A stretch of 15,715 bases of DNA, taken from the NCBI GenBank assembly GCA_021848765.1, contig JAJZTU010000047.1, forward strand, positions 1-15,715, read 5' to 3'. Below, piece after piece: positions 1-6,613 of the stretch. The position numbers were made by a program, and so were the translations under genes. The stretch's first letter is position 1. The number at the start of each line of letters is the position of its first letter. The notes below the pieces were generated by a model. That model had not been told where the DNA came from and made no database searches. It worked only from the letters and a program-made list of their open reading frames with translations. Source of the stretch: Bacillota bacterium (GTDB lineage Bacteria; Bacillota; GCA-003054495; Carboxydocellales; JAJZTU01).

Positions 1-1
1 T

Positions 2-535
2 TTAGTGTTGACTAAGCCCCTGGGTATTGGCATCATCACTACAGCTATCAAGCGTGGGATAGTCTCCCGGGAGACCGTGGACAAAGCAGTGGAGGTTATG
101 AGCACCCTGAACAAGGCTGCGGCTGAAGCGATGGTAGAAGTCGGAGTTAACGCCTGCACCGACATTACCGGATTCGGCTTCCTGGGCCACTTGCACGAAA
201 TGGCCAAGGGCAGCGGCGCAGGGGCAAAAATCAGGTTAAGCCAAGTACCTGTATTGCCTGAAGCCTGGAAACTCATTGCCCAGGGGATTGCACCCGGTGG
301 AACCCATAGGAACCTGGAATATCTCCTAAACGATATTGTTTGGGATGTGAGTATCAACAAAGAAGCTCAGCTTGTCCTGGCTGATGCTCAAACCTCAGGT
401 GGACTGCTAATCGCTGTCCCACCCGAAAAAGCCGACCGGTTGCTTACTGCTTTGGAACAAGCCCAGATCCCGGTAGTGGCGGTCGTCGGTGAGATAGTAA
501 CAGATCCGGCTTGCCGCATCCAAGTAATCCCCTAA
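2..535 (+). CDS. selD: Selenide, water dikinase (selenophosphate synthetase), C-terminal half; 5' end outside window
   Basis: SelD makes selenophosphate from selenide and ATP in the cytoplasm, the selenium donor for selenocysteine tRNA and selenium-modified tRNA. About 178 codons are visible, roughly the second half of a protein that is usually near 345 residues. The frame is already open at the first base, so the GTG at position 5 is internal. The segment LTKPLGIGI, the stretch CTDITGFGFLGHLHEMA and the closing DAQTSGGLL are typical of the SelD/AIR-synthase C-terminal ATP-binding fold. The N-terminal catalytic Cys/Sec is outside the window, so I cannot say whether SelD is itself a selenoprotein. 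It ends with TAA, 24 bases before the permease gene at 560, which suggests cotranscription. Identification is confident. Confidence 0.96.
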   Translation, partial: LVLTKPLGIGIITTAIKRGIVSRETVDKAVEVMSTLNKAAAEAMVEVGVNACTDITGFGFLGHLHEMAKGSGAGAKIRLSQVPVLPEAWKLIAQGIAPGGTHRNLEYLLNDIVWDVSINKEAQLVLADAQTSGGLLIAVPPEKADRLLTALEQAQIPVVAVVGEIVTDPACRIQVIP

Positions 536-559
536 AGAATTAGTTAGGAGTGGAAGCCA

Positions 560-1483
560 ATGACTCCTGTCTTTTTGGCAACCCTGTTTATTCTGGGGCT
601 AACCGGAGGATTTTTTTCAGGACTGTTGGGAATCGGTGGAGGGATCATTATGATACCCCTCCTCCTCTATATTCCGCCTTTGCTGGGACTAACCGCTCTC
701 AACATGAAAATGGTAGCCGGTATTACTATGGTGCAAAGTTTGGCCGGCTCCCTCTCCGCTTGGCTCATTCACCGGCGCAACCGCTTTGTCCATCGATCCC
801 TGGTCCTGGTTATGGGCTCAAGCAGTTTAGCCGGAGCATTGATTGGTTCGGTCTGGTCCAAACACCTCTCCGGCAATACCATGTTGGGTATTTTCGCCGG
901 CTTGGCCCTCCTGGCCAGTGCTTTACTCTTTTTTCCCATCCAAAATGATGATGAGGAAATTGAGCTCACTGATGTTCATTTCAGCAAAACACTAGCCGTT
1001 CTCATTGGCTTGATTGTAGGGCTGCTAGGGGGCATCATCGGCCAGGGGGGAGCCTTTCTCCTCATTCCCCTGATGCTTTATATCCTGCGCATCCCCACCC
1101 GTATTGCTTTAGGCAGTTCAGTGGCCATATCATTCCTTTCTGCCTTAGCCGGATTCTTTGGCAAGTGGGGTACCGAACAAATCCCTTTCCTTTTGGCCAT
1201 AGTTTTGGCCTCAGGAGCTGTATTAGGAGCACAAGCAGGAGGCAAGGTCAGCAAACTGGTGCAAACTACTACCTTACGGGCAATATTGGCGGTGTTAATT
1301 GCTGGTACCGCTTGGCGTATGGGCTTTTCTCTGTTTTCCCGCTTTGGAACAAAGACCACCCTTTGGTTCAGTACCGGAACCTTCGCTGTAGTTGGCGTAT
1401 TTTTTGTAATTTACCGAATGCGCAGCAAAACACGCGCAGATATGCCACAACAAAATCACCCGCTACAACAGAATAACCGGTAA
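560..1483 (+). CDS. TauE/SafE-family (sulfite exporter-like) membrane permease, copy 1
   Basis: This is a 307-residue integral membrane protein of the TauE/SafE family, whose members move sulfite, organosulfonates and other small anions across the cytoplasmic membrane. Two homologous halves are visible, each opening with the family's glycine-rich helix: FFSGLLGIGGG near residues 18-28 and GGAFLLIPLMLY near 163-174. About eight hydrophobic helices are seen, plus an extra C-terminal helix near 268-284 and a polar tail that the second copy in this window lacks. The ATG follows AGGAGTGG by about six bases. It sits 24 bases after selD and is closed by a terminator at 1489. The link to selD raises the possibility of a selenium or sulfur oxyanion substrate, but that is inference. 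The family assignment is firm; the substrate is unknown. Confidence 0.9.
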   Translation: MTPVFLATLFILGLTGGFFSGLLGIGGGIIMIPLLLYIPPLLGLTALNMKMVAGITMVQSLAGSLSAWLIHRRNRFVHRSLVLVMGSSSLAGALIGSVWSKHLSGNTMLGIFAGLALLASALLFFPIQNDDEEIELTDVHFSKTLAVLIGLIVGLLGGIIGQGGAFLLIPLMLYILRIPTRIALGSSVAISFLSALAGFFGKWGTEQIPFLLAIVLASGAVLGAQAGGKVSKLVQTTTLRAILAVLIAGTAWRMGFSLFSRFGTKTTLWFSTGTFAVVGVFFVIYRMRSKTRADMPQQNHPLQQNNR

Positions 1484-1488
1484 TTTCA

Positions 1489-1520
1489 ACCCGACTACCG
1501 TAAATGTAGCCGGGTTTTTT
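1489..1520 (+). terminator. Rho-independent terminator after selD-permease unit
   Basis: A 10-bp stem with one mismatch (1489-1498 with 1506-1515, loop of seven) is followed directly by a T run reaching 1520. It begins six bases after the permease stop codon. Confidence 0.9.
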
Positions 1521-1522
1521 AA

Positions 1523-1552
1523 TTGACATCCTACCATATTTGGTCATATAGA
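1523..1552 (+). promoter_or_regulatory. Candidate sigma-A promoter P1 for the NapH-like/CGGC unit
   Basis: A perfect -35 box TTGACA (1523-1528) is followed after 18 bases by TATAGA (1547-1552). It lies just after the upstream terminator in AT-rich DNA, and its -10 box falls inside a palindrome (1542-1559), so it is probably regulated. The start site has not been shown experimentally. Confidence 0.55.
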
Positions 1553-1559
1553 TATAACC
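1542..1559. promoter_or_regulatory. Operator-like imperfect palindrome over the P1 -10 box
   Basis: GGTCATAT and ATATAACC form an inverted repeat with seven of eight positions matching and a two-base centre (AG). It covers the -10 element of P1, as a repressor site would. I cannot name the regulator, and none is encoded next to it. Confidence 0.4.
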
Positions 1560-1583
1560 TATATAAATCATTATAACTATGTA

Positions 1584-1613
1584 TTGGAAATATAAAGTTT
1601 TTCCGCCTATACT
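1584..1613 (+). promoter_or_regulatory. Candidate second promoter P2 for the NapH-like/CGGC unit
   Basis: TTGGAA (1584-1589), an 18-base spacer and TATACT (1608-1613) resemble a sigma-A promoter. Transcription would start near 1620, leaving a short leader that contains the GGGGAGG ribosome binding site at 1634-1640. Confidence 0.4.
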
Positions 1614-1647
1614 ATAAGTCAAAAAAATATTAAGGGGAGGAAAAACC

Positions 1648-2340
1648 ATGACCAAGAAAGAACAAGTTAAGGCTTTATTAAAGAAGCGGGCTACTCTGCA
1701 AATTTTTTTAGCCTTAGGGTTTGTAATTCTTAACATTATCCTCTTTTTTGTTTGGCCCAAAATCGCCTATCTTCCTCTAATCATGATCCCACTGATGATT
1801 ATCTCTGCCTTTTTCTGGTCCAGGGGATTCTGCGGTTGGGCTTGTCCCAGAGCGGCTTTTATGGAAAGGTTCGTTAACCCCATCACCTTCAATAAACCTG
1901 CGCCTAAATGGATGCACTTAGGGTGGGTAAGCGCCTTGATCTTTATTGTGCTTATTTCCCGGGTTACCTATGTAGGTTTTACTAAAGGCGCTTTGGCGGC
2001 AGGATTCCTCTTATGCATTGTCCCAACTATTGGCGCGCTCCTCTTCGGTTGGTACAGTCCTAAATCCTGGTGCGCCGTCTGTCCAACGGGAACAATTCTA
2101 AAAGTAGTCGATCCAGGCGTTTTTAGGGTAAAAAAGAATGACTGTACTTCTTGCGGTGTTTGTGACAAGGCCTGTCCCATGGGGATTTCGGTAAGCGAAT
2201 TACCACAGAATTCGTACATCAATGAACCTAATTGCACTCAATGCGGCCTGTGTGTTGCTGCTTGTCCAAAAGAATCTCTGGAAATGCCGAAAAATACGAA
2301 AAAAACCGGTGCAATAAGTACCAACAAAGCCGCAGTTTAA
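1648..2340 (+). CDS. NapH-like membrane-bound 4Fe-4S polyferredoxin, copy 1
   Basis: This 230-residue protein has the NapH/YccM architecture: four to five membrane helices, two CxxxCP/CxxCP motifs at membrane edges (C62-C66 in CGWACPRA and C142-C145 in CAVCPTG), and a C-terminal pair of ferredoxin 4Fe-4S motifs (C166, C169, C172, C176 and C196, C199, C202, C206). Such proteins pass electrons between the quinone pool and soluble or extracytoplasmic redox partners. The ATG follows GGGGAGG with seven bases between. The CGGC-domain gene follows 33 bases later, presumably in the same transcript. A paralogue (start 4648) is paired with a sulfide:quinone-oxidoreductase-like gene on the other strand. 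The specific electron partners cannot be read from sequence. Confidence 0.88.
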   Translation: MTKKEQVKALLKKRATLQIFLALGFVILNIILFFVWPKIAYLPLIMIPLMIISAFFWSRGFCGWACPRAAFMERFVNPITFNKPAPKWMHLGWVSALIFIVLISRVTYVGFTKGALAAGFLLCIVPTIGALLFGWYSPKSWCAVCPTGTILKVVDPGVFRVKKNDCTSCGVCDKACPMGISVSELPQNSYINEPNCTQCGLCVAACPKESLEMPKNTKKTGAISTNKAAV

Positions 2341-2373
2341 TTGATATATTTTAATTTAAAGGAGGCTATAAAT

Positions 2374-2703
2374 GTGAAAGTAGGTATTATCCGTTGTTTA
2401 CAAACAGAGGATTATTGCCCTGCCACTACCTGCCTGGTAAACGCTCAAAAGGGCGAAGGTGGTTATGCAGAGGTAGGTCCGGTAGAAGTAATAGGGGTTA
2501 ACACCTGCGGAGGTTGCCCTGGTAAAAAAGCAATTTCCCGTGCCCAGGAAATGAAGAAAAGAGGCGCCGAACGAATTGTATTAGCATCATGTATAATTAA
2601 GGGGACACCGGCATCAATTTCCTATCCCTGTCCCTTCGGACAGAAAATTAAAAAGCTAATTGAAGAGAAAGTAGGAGTTGAAGTTATTGATTGGACCCAC
2701 TAA
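2374..2703 (+). CDS. CGGC-domain protein (putative metal-binding), small
   Basis: A 109-residue cytoplasmic protein of the CGGC domain family, named for the motif seen here as NTCGGCPGKKA; the family is thought to bind metal and has no firmly established function. Other cysteines are conserved-looking: RCLQTEDYCPATTC near the N-terminus, ASCIIKG, and YPCPFG near the end. I chose the GTG at 2374 because AAAGGAGG (2358-2365) lies eight bases upstream; the ATG two bases earlier is followed at once by TGA. A longer in-frame TTG start at 2341 lacks a ribosome binding site. It follows the NapH-like gene and is closed by the hairpin at 2712. A role in iron-sulfur or sulfur redox chemistry with its neighbour is inferred from context. 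Confidence 0.85.
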   Translation: MKVGIIRCLQTEDYCPATTCLVNAQKGEGGYAEVGPVEVIGVNTCGGCPGKKAISRAQEMKKRGAERIVLASCIIKGTPASISYPCPFGQKIKKLIEEKVGVEVIDWTH

Positions 2704-2711
2704 ACAAAAGG

Positions 2712-2737
2712 CCTCTTGGACAATCCAAGAGGTTTTT
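2712..2737. terminator. Bidirectional terminator between convergent units
   Basis: A perfect 9-bp stem (2712-2720 with 2724-2732, loop CAA) has TTTTT after it on the plus strand and CCTTTTG after it on the minus strand. It lies between the CGGC gene end (2703) and the flavoprotein end (2750), so it can stop transcription from both sides. Confidence 0.88.
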
Positions 2738-2749
2738 CCGATCACTAGT

Positions 2750-3934
2750 TTAAATCATTCCATGTTTTATTTTCCACATATGGTATTTTTCCAAGACTAT
2801 CTTAAGCCAATGAGCCCATCTTCCTTCTTTAACTATTCGGGTATTTCTTGGAGGGAGTAGCGGTTTTGCAACCATAAAGAACCCTTTTTGTCCTGTGTCA
2901 AGAATACAAATGACCTCCGGATTATATGATTTCAGTTCTGTACCCTTAATTCTGGCCGAGATGTTATAGGCAGCGATCTTGGCCATTTGTTCTGACATAT
3001 AACCTGTTTTTGGCACTGCTGTTGGCACAGGTGTTGTTTCCTTGGGGGCAATGGCAACCGTCACCCCGACAGCGTAAATATTATTATATTTAATGTGCTG
3101 TTGAAATTGGTCTACCGGGATAAATCCCTTTTCGTTCGCAAGACCCGGACAGTTTCTGACGGCTGAAACACCTCTTAGTGCAGGAAATATCATGCTATAT
3201 TTATAAGGAATCTTCCTACCGTCCTGCAGTAGCACCTGGTCAGGAGTTACCCTCTCAATAATTGTGTTAGTAAGAAAGTTAATATCCCGCTCATAAAACT
3301 CATCTTCAAGAGCCTTACGAGATCTGCCGAGCCCTCCTACACCCATATGTCCGATGAAAGGTTCTGAGGTAAGGAAATACATAGGGACTTTATCTCTAAT
3401 CCCTTGTTTCCGCAAAAAATAGTCCATCATAAATGCCAGTTCATAGACAGGACCAAAACAGCTTACCCCTTGGGTAGCCCCAAGTACGACAGGCCCGGGT
3501 TCTTCGAGAAATGTTTGTAAGGCCTGATTTGCTTTCAGGGCGTTCTTTAAATTATCTATTGAATGGGTATAACCTTTTTCGGGCCCAAGACCTGGCACTG
3601 ATTCAAAATCAAAATCTGCTCCGGTAGCAATGCAAAGGTAATCGTAAGCTATTGTCCCGTCACCTGCAGTTACGTTTTGAGCAGAAGGGTCAATATTAGT
3701 TACATTTGCTTTGATAAACTCAACACCCATAGACTCAAGAGTTGCCCTGACAGAGAATACAATGTTATGGGCCTTTTTCCAACCCATAGCTACCCAAGGC
3801 AATGAAGGAGTGAACACAAATTCTTCAGTATTTGCGATTAGGATTATCTTGTGAGACCTGCCGAGACGTCGTCTGAGCTGAAAAACTGCTGTCAGACCGC
3901 CAAAAGAACCTCCCAGAATCACAATGTTTGCCAT
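2750..3934 (-). CDS. Sulfide:quinone oxidoreductase-like FAD-dependent pyridine-nucleotide-disulfide family protein
   Basis: A 394-residue flavoprotein related to sulfide:quinone oxidoreductase (SQR), which oxidises sulfide and reduces quinone at the membrane. It has the N-terminal FAD-binding motif ILGGSFGGLTA (residues 6-16), the ATG motif (CIATGADFDF), GLGPEKGYTHS, and the SQR-like VPKTGYMSEQM. Of the three cysteines typical of SQR, two are present, C159 in GVSCFGP and C343 in EVICILDTG; the first is replaced by Asp at 127 (SID instead of SIC). The basic, aromatic C-terminus near 366-390 could be a peripheral membrane anchor. The ATG has AGGTGA four bases upstream. It lies 18 bases after the second NapH-like gene, suggesting that the two exchange electrons. 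Alternatives are another sulfur-active or quinone-reducing flavoprotein. Confidence 0.82.
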   Translation of the reverse strand: MANIVILGGSFGGLTAVFQLRRRLGRSHKIILIANTEEFVFTPSLPWVAMGWKKAHNIVFSVRATLESMGVEFIKANVTNIDPSAQNVTAGDGTIAYDYLCIATGADFDFESVPGLGPEKGYTHSIDNLKNALKANQALQTFLEEPGPVVLGATQGVSCFGPVYELAFMMDYFLRKQGIRDKVPMYFLTSEPFIGHMGVGGLGRSRKALEDEFYERDINFLTNTIIERVTPDQVLLQDGRKIPYKYSMIFPALRGVSAVRNCPGLANEKGFIPVDQFQQHIKYNNIYAVGVTVAIAPKETTPVPTAVPKTGYMSEQMAKIAAYNISARIKGTELKSYNPEVICILDTGQKGFFMVAKPLLPPRNTRIVKEGRWAHWLKIVLEKYHMWKIKHGMI

Positions 3935-3952
3935 TAAATCACCTACTCATAT

Positions 3953-4648
3953 CTAAGATTCAAGTCCGCGCTTTTGGGACATCCTGTCAGAAACATTGTC
4001 GCTGTCAAAAGATAATGCATTAACAGGGCATACTTTTACACAATAAGAACACTTTAAGCAGTCACCGTCTGTGACTACTCCACTAGTTTTGTAATTCTGA
4101 GGAATAATTTGCATACGGCAAACTTTCGCACAGGCCCCACATTCCTTACAACCTGAGCTAATTTGCAATAATTGCTTACCTCGGCCAAGCCAGTTGGCCA
4201 TTGTACCTATTGGACAAAACATGCACCAGATTCTTTCATTAAAAATAACTCCCAATATAATTCCAACGATGGTAGTAACGGTCAGGACTAATACAAAAGG
4301 TTTGCCCATTGCGTAATAATCACCCCATACAGGGATTAGTTTAACAGTAAGTACAGTCATCAAAACCATCATCATAAATATGCGTAAATACACACTTCTG
4401 AAAAACTTGGGAACAGGTTTCTGAAGAGACAATTTTGATAGAATGATGTCGTAAAAATCTCCTCTTGGACATAACCAATCGCACCAGTAGCGGCCTTTTA
4501 TTACTCCTATAACCATGGCGGCCAACATACAAAACAACATAAAGTACCCTAAAGGCGGGAAAAACCAGGAAGCTATCAGCAGCAAAATAAATCCGAAAGC
4601 CAAAATTCGCCGCCATATTTTTCTTTCAGCAATCAAATCCTTTTTCAT
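3953..4648 (-). CDS. NapH-like membrane-bound 4Fe-4S polyferredoxin, copy 2
   Basis: A 231-residue paralogue of the protein at 1648, with the same plan: hydrophobic helices near residues 14-50 and 87-135, CxxxCP (C56-C60 in CDWLCPRG), CxxCP (C142-C145 in CMFCPIG), then two ferredoxin motifs (C167, C170, C173, C177 and C197, C200, C203, C207). The first ferredoxin motif lacks the usual final proline (VCRMQ). I chose ATG at 4648 because GAGGTGA lies six bases upstream; an in-frame TTG at 4654 is too close to it. The SQR-like gene follows after 18 bases, so this protein may carry electrons to or from that flavoprotein and the quinone pool. Confidence 0.88.
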   Translation of the reverse strand: MKKDLIAERKIWRRILAFGFILLLIASWFFPPLGYFMLFCMLAAMVIGVIKGRYWCDWLCPRGDFYDIILSKLSLQKPVPKFFRSVYLRIFMMMVLMTVLTVKLIPVWGDYYAMGKPFVLVLTVTTIVGIILGVIFNERIWCMFCPIGTMANWLGRGKQLLQISSGCKECGACAKVCRMQIIPQNYKTSGVVTDGDCLKCSYCVKVCPVNALSFDSDNVSDRMSQKRGLES

Positions 4649-4703
4649 AAGCAATCACCTCTTAACTATATCGTAATCGAAAGTTTCTATTTAGGAAAAT
4701 ATC

Positions 4704-4735
4704 AAAATGCAATGATATGCATTGATGCAATCAAT
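4704..4735. promoter_or_regulatory. Overlapping palindromes upstream of the NapH-like/SQR-like unit
   Basis: Two inverted repeats overlap about 60-90 bases before the ATG at 4648: AATGCA-ATGATA-TGCATT (4706-4723) and the exact palindrome ATTGAT-GCA-ATCAAT (4721-4735). The second resembles an Fnr-type half-site pair but has a three-base, not four-base, centre. They are plausible binding sites for a transcription factor. I do not see a convincing -35/-10 pair. Between here and the terminator at 4805 nothing else stands out. Confidence 0.4.
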
Positions 4736-4804
4736 GCTGAATAAGCTAGTTTAGCCAAGATATTACTCTGGAGTGGAAAAATGTGCCCTGGTCACCTTAG
4801 CACA

Positions 4805-4838
4805 AAGGACCACGCAGGGTTATCCCACCGTGGTCCTT
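4805..4838 (-). terminator. Hairpin terminating the long minus-strand operon
   Basis: A perfect 10-bp stem (4805-4814 with 4829-4838) with a small GGG/CCC inner stem lies 35 bases after the DUF1638 stop codon. The T run on the minus strand is short (TTTG), so it may act partly as a 3'-end stabiliser. Confidence 0.65.
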
Positions 4839-4872
4839 CAGCAATGTATGTCAAATAATTATGCAAATTACA

Positions 4873-5553
4873 TCATCGCCTAAATAATTCTTTAAATAAT
4901 TCTTCACCAACCGGTATGCCACCTTCCACAACGACAAAGTCCCCGTCCCAGGGCCCGAATAACAACTTTCTTAAATAGTCCGGGGAACCGTCAATTTCTG
5001 CGTAATGCAGGTTAAAAAACCGGGCAAATTCTTGGACATACCGCCTGCTGGTTTCCAAATCCTGACCACAGGTTTTAATCAGCGCCGCCCGCTGATAATG
5101 TTTCAAGGTTTCCCGGGCCGCCCAAAGAGCCATTTCTTCGCCGTACTCGGCAACACAACGGTGATATTCTTTTAACGGGTCTTTCGCTGTTTCAACCCAA
5201 CCCTTGGTGAAGTAGAAAGTTCCGGGATGATTCCGCAATTCCCGGTAATAGTCAGTCCTTGCGCCCAGGAATATTCCGATACAGTCATCCATTTTCGGAA
5301 TGACCATGATCTGATGAGCGCCCGCACGCAGCCCGACCATCGCCCTGCTGCACAGCCCATAGCCTAACAGCAGAACGGAATACTCTTGAGACCCCGCGAT
5401 GACCTTTTGAATTTCCTCCCGCAAATTTTCCGGAGTGCGGTGAAGTATTTGGTCCAAATAAATAAAACTGTGCGACCCGTTAGCCAAAGACTCCATTTGT
5501 TCCCTGAAGACACTACAGGCTATTACCAAGATCCTGTTTGCCGCTTCCGGCAT
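4873..5553 (-). CDS. DUF1638-domain protein
   Basis: A 226-residue soluble protein matching DUF1638 by its characteristic segments: an N-terminal beta strand with a cysteine (ILVIACSVFREQME), LLLGYGLCSRAMVGLRAG, VIPKMDDCIGIFLGA, and PGTFYFTKGWVE. The conserved cysteines and acidic residues (MDDC) could bind metal. No reaction is established for the family. From memory, relatives are often encoded near corrinoid methyltransferase genes in methanogens and acetogens, which fits this position at the end of a corrinoid operon. I chose the ATG at 5553 because GGGAGG is seven bases upstream; an ATG at 5568 has no such site and would place the ribosome binding site inside the gene. It lies 33 bases after the CobW-type gene. 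Confidence 0.82.
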   Translation of the reverse strand: MPEAANRILVIACSVFREQMESLANGSHSFIYLDQILHRTPENLREEIQKVIAGSQEYSVLLLGYGLCSRAMVGLRAGAHQIMVIPKMDDCIGIFLGARTDYYRELRNHPGTFYFTKGWVETAKDPLKEYHRCVAEYGEEMALWAARETLKHYQRAALIKTCGQDLETSRRYVQEFARFFNLHYAEIDGSPDYLRKLLFGPWDGDFVVVEGGIPVGEELFKELFRR

Positions 5554-5586
5554 TATATTCCCTCCCATAGAAACCTGACCTGGTTC

Positions 5587-6507
5587 CTAACCTAATCCAA
5601 TACACAAATCCAATGCCTTCGCTAACTGCTCCTTGTTTAAATCCCGGCCGATTATACTTAATCTGTTCTCCCGGCAGGTTGTTTCCCTCACACTTACCTG
5701 TTCATGCACCCAGTCAATTTTTAAACAGCCATCCGCCAAAACAAAATGGCCCTTTGCCCTTACTACAGAGCCAAATGTACCTTTTCCCAGAGCCTCCATA
5801 AACTCGCCCAGAGCTGCTTTGCTTAGTACACCTGGTCTATGCCAGGAAAAGGTCTGAAAATGGACATCAGCAATAAATTTTTCTTCCCCGGCAAGTATTT
5901 CCGGCGCCGGACCCGGTACATCAAGGAGGGGTGCAAAGTCCAGTTTACACTCTTTAGTAAAAAAAAGTTTGAGCTCAGGATTGATCTTTCTGATTAATTC
6001 TTCCAGCCAATTCAGCTCACCGGGCCGGACCAGGTCGGTTTTGTTCACCACCGCAATACCGGCCAGGCGTATCTGCCCGGTAAATAAATCTTTCATCGCT
6101 ATCAGACCGCTAAAAAAATTCGAGGCATCAATTACTGTAATAATTCCCTGCAAATCTACCTGGTCCCTGATTAGCGGATCCCGGAAAGCCGTTACTATTT
6201 GACCTGGAGTTGCCAATCCCGTTGGTTCAACTATGATTCGCACCGGATTAAAAGTAGTAATGATCTTTTCAACAGCCCGTACAAAGTCCCCCTGAATAGA
6301 ACAACAAATACATCCCTGAGCAAGTTCCACAACTTCAGAAGTTTCTCTGCCAATCACTTCGCCGTCTAACCCCAACTGACCAAACTCGTTTACCAAAACT
6401 GCTATTTTTTCAGTACTACCCAGTTCCTTCAGGATATTCAGTACCATTGTGGTTTTTCCTGCTCCCAAAAATCCGGAGATAATATTTACCTTGGCTTTAG
6501 ACTTCAA
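5587..6507 (-). CDS. CobW/G3E-family GTPase, putative metallochaperone
   Basis: A roughly 306-residue G3E-family GTPase of the CobW/YjiA type; such proteins deliver zinc, cobalt or nickel in a GTP-dependent way. Visible motifs are the P-loop GFLGAGKTT (residues 12-20), the metal-binding CxCC (C66, C68, C69 in GCICCS), VEPTGLATP, the NKTD guanine motif, and a CobW C-terminal domain. No His-rich tail is present. The TTG at 6507 is proposed as start: AAAGGAG precedes it by about ten bases and the family normally begins just before the P-loop. The open frame extends upstream to 6636 but that part is low-complexity and overlaps the symporter gene. In a corrinoid methyltransferase operon it might load zinc into MT I or help cobamide supply; this is inference. 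Confidence 0.87.
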   Translation of the reverse strand: MKSKAKVNIISGFLGAGKTTMVLNILKELGSTEKIAVLVNEFGQLGLDGEVIGRETSEVVELAQGCICCSIQGDFVRAVEKIITTFNPVRIIVEPTGLATPGQIVTAFRDPLIRDQVDLQGIITVIDASNFFSGLIAMKDLFTGQIRLAGIAVVNKTDLVRPGELNWLEELIRKINPELKLFFTKECKLDFAPLLDVPGPAPEILAGEEKFIADVHFQTFSWHRPGVLSKAALGEFMEALGKGTFGSVVRAKGHFVLADGCLKIDWVHEQVSVRETTCRENRLSIIGRDLNKEQLAKALDLCIGLG

Positions 6508-6567
6508 CCTCCAGTCGCTCCTTTCCGAATCTGCTTTTGTGAGCAGAATATAATTTAATCTAGACTT

Positions 6568-6596
6568 GTTGCCGCAGTCCTTTCGACTGCGGCAAC
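6568..6596. other. Strong intercistronic hairpin between symporter-like gene and CobW-type gene
   Basis: A perfect 12-bp stem (6568-6579 with 6585-6596) encloses a five-base loop, 18 bases after the symporter stop codon on the minus strand. It is not followed by a T run, so it looks more like an RNA-processing or stability element, or a partial terminator, than a full terminator. Confidence 0.7.
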
Positions 6597-6613
6597 ATAA
6601 TGATTTTACTTTT

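Noticed and set aside
1368..1760. Open frame of 130 codons on the minus strand across the promoter region before the NapH-like gene
   Set aside because: It overlaps the 3' end of the permease, a terminator, promoters and the start of a clear gene; its composition is AT-driven and no domain is recognisable.
4721..4735. Canonical Fnr box
   Set aside because: The two half-sites are separated by three bases, not four, so it does not fit the Fnr consensus.
4800..4875. Possible selenocysteine readthrough of the DUF1638 TGA stop, since selD is nearby and a hairpin follows
   Set aside because: The hairpin begins about 35 bases after the TGA, too far for a bacterial SECIS, and the read-through frame gives only a short tail unlike the family.
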